Source: Hormoscilla sp. GUM202 (GTDB lineage Bacteria > Cyanobacteriota > Cyanobacteriia > Cyanobacteriales > Desertifilaceae). Taken from it: a stretch of DNA of 64,000 nt. The first letter of the stretch is position 1, and every line of letters begins with the position of its first letter. The stretch lies in the NCBI GenBank assembly GCA_005518205.2, contig RFFC02000028.1, positions 31,309 through 95,308 of the forward strand, given 5' to 3'. A program made the translations under genes and the position numbers. Shown here piece after piece: positions 18,023 to 26,054 of this stretch. The notes beneath the pieces are model-generated. The model did no database searches and was not told the origin of the DNA. It saw only the letters and a list, made by a program, of their open reading frames with translations.

Positions 18023-18976
18023 ATGTCTGATGACCTTCGTTTCACATTGGAGCAGTTACGCATTCTGAAAGCGATCGCCGCTGAGGGCAGCTTCAAGCGA
18101 GCTGCTGACAGTCTCTATGTATCGCAACCAGCAATTAGCCTACAAGTGCAAAACTTAGAGCGGCAGTTAGAGGTGCCTTTGTTCGACCGGGGGGGCCGAC
18201 GCGCTCAACTGACGGCAGCTGGCCATCTGCTGCTCAACTACGGAGAAAAAATCCTCTCGCTTTGCCGGGAAACCTCTCGGGCGATCGAGGATCTACAAAA
18301 TCTTCAAGGTGGCACCTTGATTGTTGGCGCTTCTCAGACGACAGGGACTTATCTACTGCCCCGGATGATTGGTTTGTTCCGGTCTCGGTATCCGGATGTG
18401 GCCGTGCAATTACACGTTCATTCTACTCGCCGCACCTGTTGGAGCGTCGCGAATGGACAAGTTGATTTGGCGATCATTGGTGGGGAGGTTCCCCCCGAAC
18501 TGCAAGAGTCTTTAGAAATTACTCCCTATGCTCAAGATGAACTGGCTTTAATCTTACCCGTATTTCATCCTCTAGCGGCCTCCCATACCATCGAAAAGGA
18601 CGATCTATACCAACTCCAGTTTATTGCCTTAGATTCCCAATCGACCATTCGCAAGGTGATTGACCAGGTACTCACCCGTTGTGGCATCGACACTAACAAT
18701 CTCAAAGTTGAGATGGAGTTGAATTCGATCGAAGCGATTAAAAATGCGGTACAGGCGGGATTGGGGGCCGCTTTTGTCTCAGTTGCGGCAATTGAGAAGG
18801 AGTTGGAGATGGAACTCTTCCATCGATCCAGAATTGAGGGGGTGGTGGTGCAGCGGATGCTGTCTGTGATTGTTAACCCTAATCGCTACCGCTCTAAGGC
18901 CGCAGAGGCTTTTAGCCGGGAGATTCTGCCCGGGTTTACTGCTGTGTCTCCTGGGATCTCGATGTCCCCTCTTTAG
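18023..18976 (+). CDS. rbcR: LysR-family regulator RbcR (Ycf30 type), C-terminus altered by a repeat
   Basis: A 317-aa LysR protein starting MSDDLRFTLEQLRILKAIAA. The winged HTH has FKRAADSLYVSQPAISLQVQ; the effector domain starts GGTLIVGASQTTGTYLLPRM and contains IALDSQSTIRKVIDQVL and NSIEAIKNAVQAGLGAAFVS, the pattern of cyanobacterial RbcR/Ycf30, which controls RuBisCO genes. The start at 18023 matches family proteins; an upstream TTG-type start would add 8 residues. After FSREILPGF the C-terminus (TAVSPGISMSPL) and the TAG stop are read from a nested palindromic repeat, so the native end was changed by insertion. Confidence 0.93.
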   Translation: MSDDLRFTLEQLRILKAIAAEGSFKRAADSLYVSQPAISLQVQNLERQLEVPLFDRGGRRAQLTAAGHLLLNYGEKILSLCRETSRAIEDLQNLQGGTLIVGASQTTGTYLLPRMIGLFRSRYPDVAVQLHVHSTRRTCWSVANGQVDLAIIGGEVPPELQESLEITPYAQDELALILPVFHPLAASHTIEKDDLYQLQFIALDSQSTIRKVIDQVLTRCGIDTNNLKVEMELNSIEAIKNAVQAGLGAAFVSVAAIEKELEMELFHRSRIEGVVVQRMLSVIVNPNRYRSKAAEAFSREILPGFTAVSPGISMSPL

Positions 18977-19028
18977 CGCTAATCGCACTAAAGAGGGGAC
19001 ATCGTAATCGCACTACCCAGGAGACACA
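18943..19028. repeat. Nested palindromic element: one copy inserted in another
   Basis: The outer arms TGTGTCTCCTGGG (18943-18955) and CCCAGGAGACACA (ends 19028) enclose a complete inner copy (18960-19004) with arms CGATGTCCCCTCTTTA and TAAAGAGGGGACATCG around GCGCTAATCGCAC. The outer core survives as TAATCGCACTACCC after the inner copy. The structure is what insertion of one element into the core of another would give. It supplies the last codons and stop of rbcR. Confidence 0.85.
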
Positions 19029-19191
19029 GATCGGTGTTAGCAGCAGAACAAGCAGCAGAACAATCGGAAAATTTACCGGCGGCGGCGAATCACGATCAAA
19101 ACTCTACCACCCAGCAGAAAGTATAGCAAAGGCCTAGAGTCCTATCCCCCGCCTACAGTAGGACCGGCACCTCCATTCCCAGCCGGACCTA

Positions 19192-19235
19192 CGATGTCTG
19201 GAGGGAGCGCTATTCGCACTACCCGAGAGGCATCG
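19192..19235. repeat. Palindromic element, copy 4
   Basis: CGATGTCTGGAGGGAGCGCT followed by ATTCGCACTACCCGAGAGGC and ATCG. The core GAGCGCTATTCGCACTACC is conserved, the arms are imperfect. It overlaps the start of a small membrane-protein frame. Confidence 0.75.
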
Positions 19236-19415
19236 CAGCAGCGCAGCGTATTTACTGGTTTTGAAGCGGCTTTACTTTTTATTGCTCTGGGTAGTCTGCT
19301 GGACTCCCCAGGGATTAGCATGGGAATATGGGGAATCATTTTGGGCGGATCGATCGGGTGCATCTCAGTTGTGCAAGGGCGAAGCAAACGGAAGAAACCG
19401 CACAATTTACGATAA
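19194..19415 (+). CDS. Small putative membrane protein, N-terminus within a repeat
   Basis: A 73-aa frame with a hydrophobic stretch (FEAALLFIALGSLLDSPG, then MGIWGIILGGSIGCISVV) and a basic end (GRSKRKKPHNLR), looking like two membrane helices and a cytoplasmic tail. The ATG lies in palindromic element copy 4. The frame is open upstream without a good start but reads proline-rich (YPPPTVGPAPPFPAGPT), so the true protein may be longer and start elsewhere, or the gene may be broken. No family recognised. Confidence 0.4.
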   Translation: MSGGSAIRTTREASQQRSVFTGFEAALLFIALGSLLDSPGISMGIWGIILGGSIGCISVVQGRSKRKKPHNLR

Positions 19416-19419
19416 CGTG

Positions 19420-19488
19420 CCGCCAGTATCACTTGACATCCGCGATCTAATATATTATCATATCACGGATGTCAAGTGATACTGCCGG
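19420..19488. repeat. Large hairpin with 27-bp arms
   Basis: Arms 19420-19446 and 19462-19488 pair over 27 bp with two mismatches (inner part ATCACTTGACATCCG) around an AT-rich 15-base loop. It could be a terminator-like or miniature mobile structure; no flanking duplication is evident. Confidence 0.8.
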
Positions 19489-19725
19489 ATGAATTCGGAG
19501 AAAAACCTCACCCTCGCCTGGCTGGATTACTATGATGGGATCCTCAGTTTGAGCGGCTAAAAACTGCGCTTTTTAGGACCTACATTCAATACCTTAAGCG
19601 CAAGTCGATCCCTTTGGGAGTATAACAGTAGGGTGCAGTTCAACTATGGGGCACCTCGAAAAATTGATTGAGCGCTACCATAGTAGTACGATCCTAAAGA
19701 ACAGATGTTACCCAGGTGAAGCGCA
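19489..19725 (+). other. Weak coding remnant before the IS5 fragment
   Basis: One frame reads PDEFGEKPHPRLAGLL, a stop, then WDPQFERLKTALFRTYIQYL and KRKSIPLGV to a stop near 19625. It looks like the C-terminus of a lost gene but I do not recognise it. The rest shows nothing clear. Confidence 0.3.
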
Positions 19726-19971
19726 ATGGCCCCATCAGTACTGCCGGACCTAACCAAACGATACCAAAAACTAAACCAGAAAAACGACTTTTTAATCAAA
19801 CTTAACGAAATCGTTCTCTGGGAAGAGTTTAGACCCATCTTAGAGCAGATTCGTCAAAAGCATAAAAAGAGCAACGCTGGTCGTAAACCCATTGATGTGG
19901 TGCTGATGTTCTTGCTGTTGATCTTGCAAAAGCTTTACAACAAAGAGTTGGCGTTTGAGGATGAATTATGA
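19726..19971 (+). pseudogene. IS5-family transposase N-terminal fragment
   Basis: An 81-codon frame with FLIKLNEIVLWEEFRPILEQ and RKSNAGRKPIDVVLMFLLLI-like sequence (here KKSNAGRKPIDVVLMF), the typical N-terminus of IS5/ISL2-like transposases. It ends at LAFEDEL where it meets the slr1659-like remnant; the catalytic domain is missing. Confidence 0.75.
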
Positions 19972-20206
19972 CTGAGATATTCGGTGACTTCATTGAAGGT
20001 ATGCCCCCGAAGATTACGCTCAACCTGCGTCAGCTAGAATTTCTCAATAGTTCTGGCATCAGTATGCTCTCCAAATTTGTCATCAAGGTACGTCAGAAAA
20101 AAATGTTACCATTTTGGTAATTGGCTCTAAAGGCATCCCCTGGCAGGGCAAGTCCTTGACAAATTTGCAGCGCCTAATGCCTAATTTGACCCTGGAGTGG
20201 GAATAA
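19968..20206 (+). pseudogene. slr1659-type (STAS-like) regulator, truncated and frameshifted
   Basis: Reads GDFIEGMPPKITLNLRQLEF and LNSSGISMLSKFVIKVRQK, then, after an A7 run near 20096-20104, a shifted frame NVTILVIGSKGIPWQGKSLT and NLQRLMPNLTLEWE with a stop at 20204-20206. This is the C-terminal half of the slr1659-like regulators found beside phosphatase/kinase signalling genes in cyanobacteria (from memory). The N-terminal half is missing, cut where the IS5 fragment joins. Confidence 0.7.
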
Positions 20207-20596
20207 GTGCCGATGCTGCTACCAGTAACGTAAGCGTAAGGTGGGCAGTGCCACCTTACCACATTTGACAACTAACCATTAATATCACTTTCGAGGTAAT
20301 TGCTCAAGATATTGGTGGTGAAGGAATATGGGTACTGCCGGTACTGCATAGTTACTCGGGCCATCGGACTGGAGTGAACAGCCCTTGTACTGCCTCGGAA
20401 TGCCTAACAGGACAAGAGCAATTTTTGAGGAGCGAAAACTTCTCAAATGCTTACGGGGTGGGGGGTTTTGACCTCGAAGTGGTGAGTCGGCAGCCGAGCG
20501 CCCGAATATGCAGTTGAGATGCGCGACAGCTGATTTTTTTCAAAATCCCGCGCCCAGGGTTGACAAATTCGATAAATAAGTAGTAAGTTGGAAGAC
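20207..20596. other. Region upstream of the IS66 transposase
   Basis: No gene. Contains a hairpin with arms GTAAGGTGG (20236-20244) and CCACCTTAC (20251-20259). Part of it must be the left end of the IS66 element, but terminal repeats could not be matched with confidence. Confidence 0.45.
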
Positions 20597-22144
20597 ATGA
20601 CTAAGAATTGGCTTGCTGACCTCGACCAAGACACAGAGAATCTCGACCCAAAAAGTCGGGAAGTTTTGCAGCGGTTACTCAATTACCTAGAAGACCTATA
20701 CAGCCAAAACCTTGAATTGAAAGCTGACAATCAACGATTGAGAGATGAAATAGCCGCGCTCAAAGGGCACAAGGGAAAACCTGACATCAAACCTCAAGCC
20801 AAAGCTGATACTTCTAAAGCTGATACTTCTGCGGAGGCCAAACCAGAGCAGCCCAATAGTCGAGAGCGAAAAAAGAAAAAACCGAAAACCCCCCCCCAGG
20901 AACGTCGCCAACTTATTCATATTGACAGAGAAGAGGTTATCAAACTGGCTCGGAGTAACTTGCCGTCAGATATCACCCATAGAGGCTACCGAGAAGTAAC
21001 AATTCAAAATATTATATTTAAAACAGACACGGTTATTTATCGACTAGAAAGACTCTATTCACCTAGTACGGAGAAATTTTACGAAGCCCAGTTGCCGCAA
21101 GGATTAAAAGGCAAATCTTACGGGAGTGAACTCGAAGCATTTGTTCTCACTTTGTATTATCAGTTACGAGTGCCAGAAGAAAAGATTCTTAAATTGTTGC
21201 AGTCTCAGGGAATAGTAATCTCGGCGGGAAAAATATCTAACTTAATAACTCGGCAATATTTAAGAGAATTTACTGAAGAACGAAATGCTATTTTAGAAGC
21301 GGGACTGGGCAGTACCAGTTATCACCAAATTGATGATACGGGGATGCGGGTTAATGGGAAAAATTGCTATGTATTCACACTCTGCAATCCTTACTATAGC
21401 AGTTTTTTTACCAGAGAGCGCAAAAACTCTGAAACAGTTCTCCAAATGTTAAACGAATTGCAGTTGGATCCAACTGAATTAGCAGTTGTTCAATCAGATG
21501 ATTTAGTTGACAGTATTTTGCCTGACAAGAAGAAAAAGCAGCTCGGGGACTACATAGATATTTTGGTGGCTGATGACGCGGGACAATTTCACAACCAGAC
21601 GAACCATCGTAGTTTATGCTGGATTCATGAAGGACGACACTACGAAAAGCTGACTCCTCTGGTTCCCTCTCATCAAAAAAGCCTGGCACAATTTCTCTCT
21701 TATTTTTGGATTTACTATTATCAACTCAAAGCCTATCAACAGCAAAGCACAGAAGAGCAGCGACAACAAAAACTGTTGCTTGAAACCGAATTTGACAAAT
21801 TGTTTTCCCGTCAAACCGGATACAGTGCTTTAGATCATAGAATTGATTTAACAAAACAGAAGAAGCCTTATTTACTATTAGTTCTAGATTTTCCTGAAGT
21901 TCCTCTTGACAATAATGAGGCAGAGCGGACAGTCCGGGAGTATGTGATTAAGCGCAAAATCTCCAATGGAACCCGCACTCTACAGGGGACTCAGGCGTGG
22001 GAAGTGTTTTTGGCTCTGGTTGACACCTGCCGCAAAAACGGAGTGAATTTTTATTCGTACATTAAGGATCGAATTTCCAAATCTTTCAAGATGCCAGCGT
22101 TGTCCACGCTAATTCAACAGATGCAGCCGCCAAAACCAACATAA
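20597..22144 (+). CDS. IS66-family transposase
   Basis: A 515-aa protein starting MTKNWLADLDQD. It has an N-terminal coiled coil (LEDLYSQNLELKADNQRLRD), a Lys-rich linker, and a DDE nuclease domain with YHQIDDTGMRV, an Asp in ILVADDAGQF, the WIHEGRHYEKL segment and LDNNEAERTVREYVIKRKIS near the end, the IS66 C-terminal signature. The frame is intact, so the transposase may be active. No accessory IS66 orfs (tnpA/tnpB) are present, as in simple cyanobacterial members. The TTG nine bases upstream is less likely as start. Confidence 0.9.
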   Translation: MTKNWLADLDQDTENLDPKSREVLQRLLNYLEDLYSQNLELKADNQRLRDEIAALKGHKGKPDIKPQAKADTSKADTSAEAKPEQPNSRERKKKKPKTPPQERRQLIHIDREEVIKLARSNLPSDITHRGYREVTIQNIIFKTDTVIYRLERLYSPSTEKFYEAQLPQGLKGKSYGSELEAFVLTLYYQLRVPEEKILKLLQSQGIVISAGKISNLITRQYLREFTEERNAILEAGLGSTSYHQIDDTGMRVNGKNCYVFTLCNPYYSSFFTRERKNSETVLQMLNELQLDPTELAVVQSDDLVDSILPDKKKKQLGDYIDILVADDAGQFHNQTNHRSLCWIHEGRHYEKLTPLVPSHQKSLAQFLSYFWIYYYQLKAYQQQSTEEQRQQKLLLETEFDKLFSRQTGYSALDHRIDLTKQKKPYLLLVLDFPEVPLDNNEAERTVREYVIKRKISNGTRTLQGTQAWEVFLALVDTCRKNGVNFYSYIKDRISKSFKMPALSTLIQQMQPPKPT

Positions 22145-22339
22145 ACATAAACCATTGACTCCAAGTCTCGCTTGTGTAGTTTCCACCTAAGCACCAAGGG
22201 TGTTACAGCTCCTTGTTATAAAGGACAGACTCATTAAGTGCGACATCAGCTCCTGTTTAAAAAGCTGCAGGAGCTACTCTCGTGTGGAAATCACTCCCCA
22301 CCAACATATTGAGCAACTTCCTTTCGAGAGTCAGCGTTA

Positions 22340-23035
22340 TCAGGGGATGGGTAAACAAATCTGATTATCTCCCTCAGTGCGGATCAACCCCTTCGATCGC
22401 AACTTGCCTATCAAGCGGGTAACCGTCACGCGGGTAGAACCAATGGCGCTACCAATTTGGGCATGAGTTAATGACCAAGGCAGACAGTAACCGTTTTCGC
22501 AGGATTCGCCGTATTCCTCAACCAACAGGGTGAGAAATCCTAACAGCCGGTCAATAGTACGCCGCTGTCCCAGGGTACTCAACCACAATAGCTTCCGCTG
22601 GTGCTGATAACGAAAAGCATCCATCACCTCTCGCCGGAAGTGGGGCCAGTTATCCAAATCTTGCCAGTACATCCACACCACAGAGGTTTTGTCTATATGG
22701 GCATAACTTTCGATAGTAAAGGGCGAATGTGCTACAATCTCAAAAGGCTGTCCAGCTCCGACAAAACCTAAAAAAGATTCTTCTGGCGTCCAGTCGCTCA
22801 GATCTAGATGGCGAGTGAATCGCGACGAAGTGCTAGTAGCGGTGGCACTGACTTGGGAAATGCTCACCAGTCGGACAGCACCCAGTTGTACTAAATAGAG
22901 TAACCCCGGACGCACCGGAACCTTATCGTCTTTGTTAAAATTCCGACACCTGTAATGTTCTTGGGCCCAGTCGATAATCCGTTGCCAAGTTAAAAAGGGC
23001 CGAGATGCCTCTGATTCTTGAGAAAGTGAAAACAT
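22340..23035 (-). CDS. Crp/Fnr-family transcriptional regulator
   Basis: A 231-aa protein from MFSLSQESEAS. The N-terminal part is a cyclic-nucleotide-binding-like beta barrel (LYLVQLGAVRLVSISQ, SFLGFVGAGQPFEIVAHSPF) without clear cAMP-binding residues; the C-terminal wHTH is unmistakable: LPWSLTHAQIGSAIGSTRVT and VTRLIGKLRSKGLI. It follows the NtcA-like cyanobacterial pattern, but the target is unknown. The frame is open 40 codons upstream to 23155, but those residues do not fit the family. A palindromic element lies about 130 bp upstream. Confidence 0.85.
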   Translation of the reverse strand: MFSLSQESEASRPFLTWQRIIDWAQEHYRCRNFNKDDKVPVRPGLLYLVQLGAVRLVSISQVSATATSTSSRFTRHLDLSDWTPEESFLGFVGAGQPFEIVAHSPFTIESYAHIDKTSVVWMYWQDLDNWPHFRREVMDAFRYQHQRKLLWLSTLGQRRTIDRLLGFLTLLVEEYGESCENGYCLPWSLTHAQIGSAIGSTRVTVTRLIGKLRSKGLIRTEGDNQICLPIP

Positions 23036-23161
23036 AGGTGACCAATTGTAGAGGTAGGATGGTATAATTTTGGTTGTTAACCCACAACCAGCAGCGCTGC
23101 AAATCGTAAATCCAAGAGTTCCAACGAGTACATTAGCTACAATCAAACAAGCCAAATTAAC

Positions 23162-23208
23162 GCCCGGTGTCTCCTATGCATGTGCGAGTAAGGGTCGGGA
23201 GACACCGC
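23162..23208. repeat. Palindromic element, diverged copy
   Basis: GGTGTCTCC and GGGAGACACC arms flank TATGCATGTGCGAGTAAGGG, a diverged form of the common core. Placed upstream of the Crp-family gene. Confidence 0.55.
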
Positions 23209-23528
23209 ACCGGATAGAACTTACCCAGATATAAATCTCCCTGGTAAGTGTTTTCTTCATCATTTGTCCCATATATAGAGTAGCAAAAAATACTTTTTCT
23301 AGACCAAAGAAAAATTGTTTTGTGTAAATCAGTGGTTTCTACGTCAGAGTTGAGTTTCCCAGAGCAGCCATCAACTCAGAGGATTTTCCCCACTGCGGTG
23401 TCTTCTGGTCGCATCTGGAATACATGCGACGGAGCCTGGGAACGCACTACTCCCGAGACATCGCTGTCCAATTAGTCCAGTCTTTAAGTCAGAGTTTTCT
23501 GACTTTTGAGAGTGCTTGTCGGATTTGG

Positions 23529-23720
23529 GGGGAGGTAAAAACCCAGACACCGCAGTTAGCGACTGCGAGATTGGGATTAATTTTATTCTTTCAGCAAATC
23601 CTGAAATTGTTGCTATCAGAGGTTTTGGGCGTTTTTGCTCCCAGCGAAATTTAAAGTTTGAAAAAAAAATTTGCTTTAGGGGGTGACAAATAGATATTAG
23701 TGGGTTATAGTAAGAACCGT
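23529..23720. repeat. 192-bp dispersed repeat, copy A
   Basis: From GGGGAGGTAAAAACCC to GGTTATAGTAAGAACCGT. Copy B (59184-59373, inverted) differs at few positions and is placed just upstream of the TPR gene. Both keep an open frame (ARLGLILFFQQILK ... GVFAPSE, stop) and a promoter-like GTGACA / TATAGT pair. It may be the 3' end of a lost gene plus the promoter of the following gene. Confidence 0.8.
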
Positions 23721-23948
23721 GTGAGGAGCGAACCAGTGAGGGCACCGAGACGAAACACGGCCAGTCGTCGGTGCCCTTTCTGATCTCCACCACCGCATCC
23801 ATTGAGCAGTTATCAGTGGGCAGTGACCACGTACCATGCCTCCTGACCACTCCCCCGCATAGTTTCTGGCGAGCAATATTTATATATTGCTACAAATATC
23901 ATGTTATAAATTGACGATTTGCGATTCGCAATTGACAATTTGGCATTT

Positions 23949-24526
23949 ATGACATATTGCCTTGGCATCACAACCAAATCGCTGTCGTGTGGCTTGTTCT
24001 GGTGGCTCTACGAACTTCCGGTCTGGCTGTGTCCCCTCTGGGGGATATCGAAGCAGCTGGGGTGGTCAAAACCCGTCGATCGTTTATGGGCCCTCCCAGC
24101 TGTCGGTTACCCCTGTAGGGGCGAAGCATTCTTCCGCGAATTATGACATAAATTGACATATGTAATCTCCTCAGGCTTCGCCCTGCACCCCGCGAGGATA
24201 TCCCCGTACCAACTGTTTTTGACCACACCCAAGCCGCTGACTCTCGTACCAATGCCGGAGTAGATTATATTTCCACCTACCGGAAACTGTTTGATTTTTC
24301 CCTGCCTGGTGAAAGAGTAATTATACTCTGTACATCGGGAAACCTGTCAATCACGCAAGCGGTGATTGCGGGATTGCGCAAAGACATTAAAGTGCAACAA
24401 GAGGTGAATCTCCATAATATCCCCACCATGTATGAAATTGCCCGTTATATTGAGGGGAAAATTAGGCAAATTTTGGAACCGGACCGAACTTGGTTACAGC
24501 AAGATGGAATTTATGGCTCTTCGTAA
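23949..24526 (+). pseudogene. Proteasome-type protease (COG3484-like), split and truncated
   Basis: The N-terminus MTYCLGITTKS lies at 23949-23981 and the body AADSRTNAGVDYISTYRKLF, GERVIILCTSGNLSITQAVI and LHNIPTMYEIARYIEGKIRQ lies at 24233-24520. These are the pieces of a predicted proteasome-type protease (about 245 aa in relatives). About 250 bp of foreign sequence separates them, replacing the short segment after the catalytic N-terminal region, and the C-terminus ends early (DGIYGSS, stop at 24524-24526). Confidence 0.78.
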
Positions 24527-24693
24527 AATGGTATGCGTTCATTGCCCTCAAAAGAACCTCAAAGCCTGGGTTTGAGGTTGTCGTAGAACGCGATAGACTT
24601 TCATAGCAAGGCACAACAGCGTTGGAACCAGCAAAGGTAGAAGGGTTTCAGCCGCATTAGCTATAAGTTTGGCATACTAGGTTGAGAAGAGCG

Positions 24694-25548
24694 GATGGGG
24701 TCGAGCCCGGAGTCGCCTCCGAACCCTCCCTTTCAAAACCGGACTTGTGATTTTCACCACATCCGGCTCCTGGTTGGTGGTCCCTTTTCCTGGGCAGCTC
24801 TTGGTTGAGTTACCTCTCCCTAGCCTTGTCTTGTGATGTTTCACCTTTCTTGTAAGACGAGATTAGCGCCCGGCTCCGGAGGGTTCGTGCGGGGAAAGAC
24901 GTAAAACCCATTAACGCACTCTTTACTAACATCCCGGCCTCCTTGGGCCCTCATACTTTATTACCTGGCCTAGGTCCACGTCCACCATGTATACTTAGAC
25001 TCAAGGTCTAGTTCCGTACCGTTTTGGGGCTACTCCATCCTTCAACTTCCCACCATATCCGTCCTATGTCGGCATATCCTGAGCGTTACCCCAGGCATTG
25101 GCTTTTTAGGACATCCCTCCCCTGTTGGCTTTCGCTTATCATCTAACTTATCTCCTGGTCGGTTAATCGTCTAATGAGAACGGTTTTGCCGGTCCATAGA
25201 TTGCACAACAGAGGTTATAACGTTCCATAGAATCCATACGATGCTTTTAGGCCCCTGCATTACCCCGGGAGGATTTTAGTGATACGGGATCGCTACAATC
25301 GACGGCTATCCACTCCTACCATTGCCTTTTGGCTCCAGCGCATAAAGCCTTATTTCGCTGGTTACAAGTGACGAGGCTTATACAGATTCACTTATCGTTG
25401 ACCGTGAGCATCTTTCCTAGCGGAGTCGCCGGTTTAGGCTACCAGCGATCCTACATTTGAGTCCCTGCTCTCCACCGCCGGTGATGTCACTCCGCAGCAG
25501 TTGGGACCGGTGTACCTCCCGTATCCGGAGGGTGGGGTTTGGACCCAC
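24694..25548 (-). mobile_element. Group II intron 3, ORF-less
   Basis: An 855-nt group II intron on the minus strand, starting GTGGGTCCAAACCCC at 25548 and ending CTCGACCCCATC. Domain V is at 24735-24769 (GAGCCGGATGTGG / GAAAA / TCACAAGTCCGG). Blocks shared with introns 1 and 2 include GAGGCTTAT-region sequence (GCCTCGTCA), CCAAAAGGCAATGG and ACAGGGGAGGGATGTCCT. There is no maturase frame. The flanking exon sequence is not a recognisable gene. Confidence 0.82.
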
Positions 25549-26054
25549 AAGGATTCCACAGTTCTCCGGCTAATGAGACCGATTTGAGCTGTCACAAGTT
25601 TATTGATACTTATTTACGCCCGAACGTTTCGCACCGAATTGATTTTGTCTGTAACTTTATGTTGAGGAGTCAAATCAAAGGGTAACATCAAGAACTTTAT
25701 CTAATTTCCTCTCAGGGAAACTGTCTGCAAGCTACCCCAGAGTTCCCCCTCTGATAGACTGTCGATCTCGTAGCGTGCGCGCAGCGATGTACTCGGCGAG
25801 GGGAGCGCTAATCGCACTACCCCTCGCACATCGCGCACTCGTTTCTATCAAAGCCGCAGATTCTGGGCGTGGCATGCTGGCAGTGGCAAAAAGTTCGTCG
25901 TAGAAGTCCCCTGGATCCTATGATGTAAACTGCACGGGATATTTTCTGCGATTGAGATCGATATTTATCATGCAGGTTCGTAGTGAGGACTAAAGTCCTC
26001 AAGCGGGTAAGCCATAAAGTGTGTCTTACTGCGAACCTAAAGTACTAACTAGGA
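25549..26054. other. Repeat-bearing intergenic region before the export operon
   Basis: No gene. It carries a palindromic element (25784-25834) and a short repeat with GAGGACTAAAGTCCTC (around 25974-26038). A frame at about 25836-25920 (RTRFYQSRRFWAWHAGSGKK) looks faintly protein-like but is too short to call. Confidence 0.5.
25784..25834. repeat. Palindromic element, copy with full core
   Basis: Outer GCGATGT / ACATCGC and inner GCGAGGGG / CCCCTCGC arms enclose AGCGCTAATCGCACTA, the consensus core of the family. Confidence 0.8.

Larger units (their letters stand above)
23036..23948. other. Repeat-rich intergenic region
   Basis: No intact gene. It holds palindromic elements (23162-23208, and a partial copy around 23398-23466), and a 192-bp dispersed repeat (23529-23720) that has an inverted partner at 59184-59373. 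A 76-codon frame at 23424-23654 spans the repeat. Confidence 0.55.

Noticed and set aside
20280..22320. Terminal inverted repeats of the IS66 element (TATTGGTGGTGAAGG near 20311 and CTCCCCACCAACATATTG near 22293)
   Set aside because: The match is short and imperfect and no target duplication could be found, so I did not set element ends.
23371..23850. 159-codon minus-strand frame over the 192-bp repeat
   Set aside because: The opposite frame (ARLGLILFFQQ) is the one conserved between the two repeat copies.
25836..25925. Short protein-like frame (RTRFYQSRRFWAWHAGSGKK)
   Set aside because: Too short, no start, and not recognisable as a transposase or other family.
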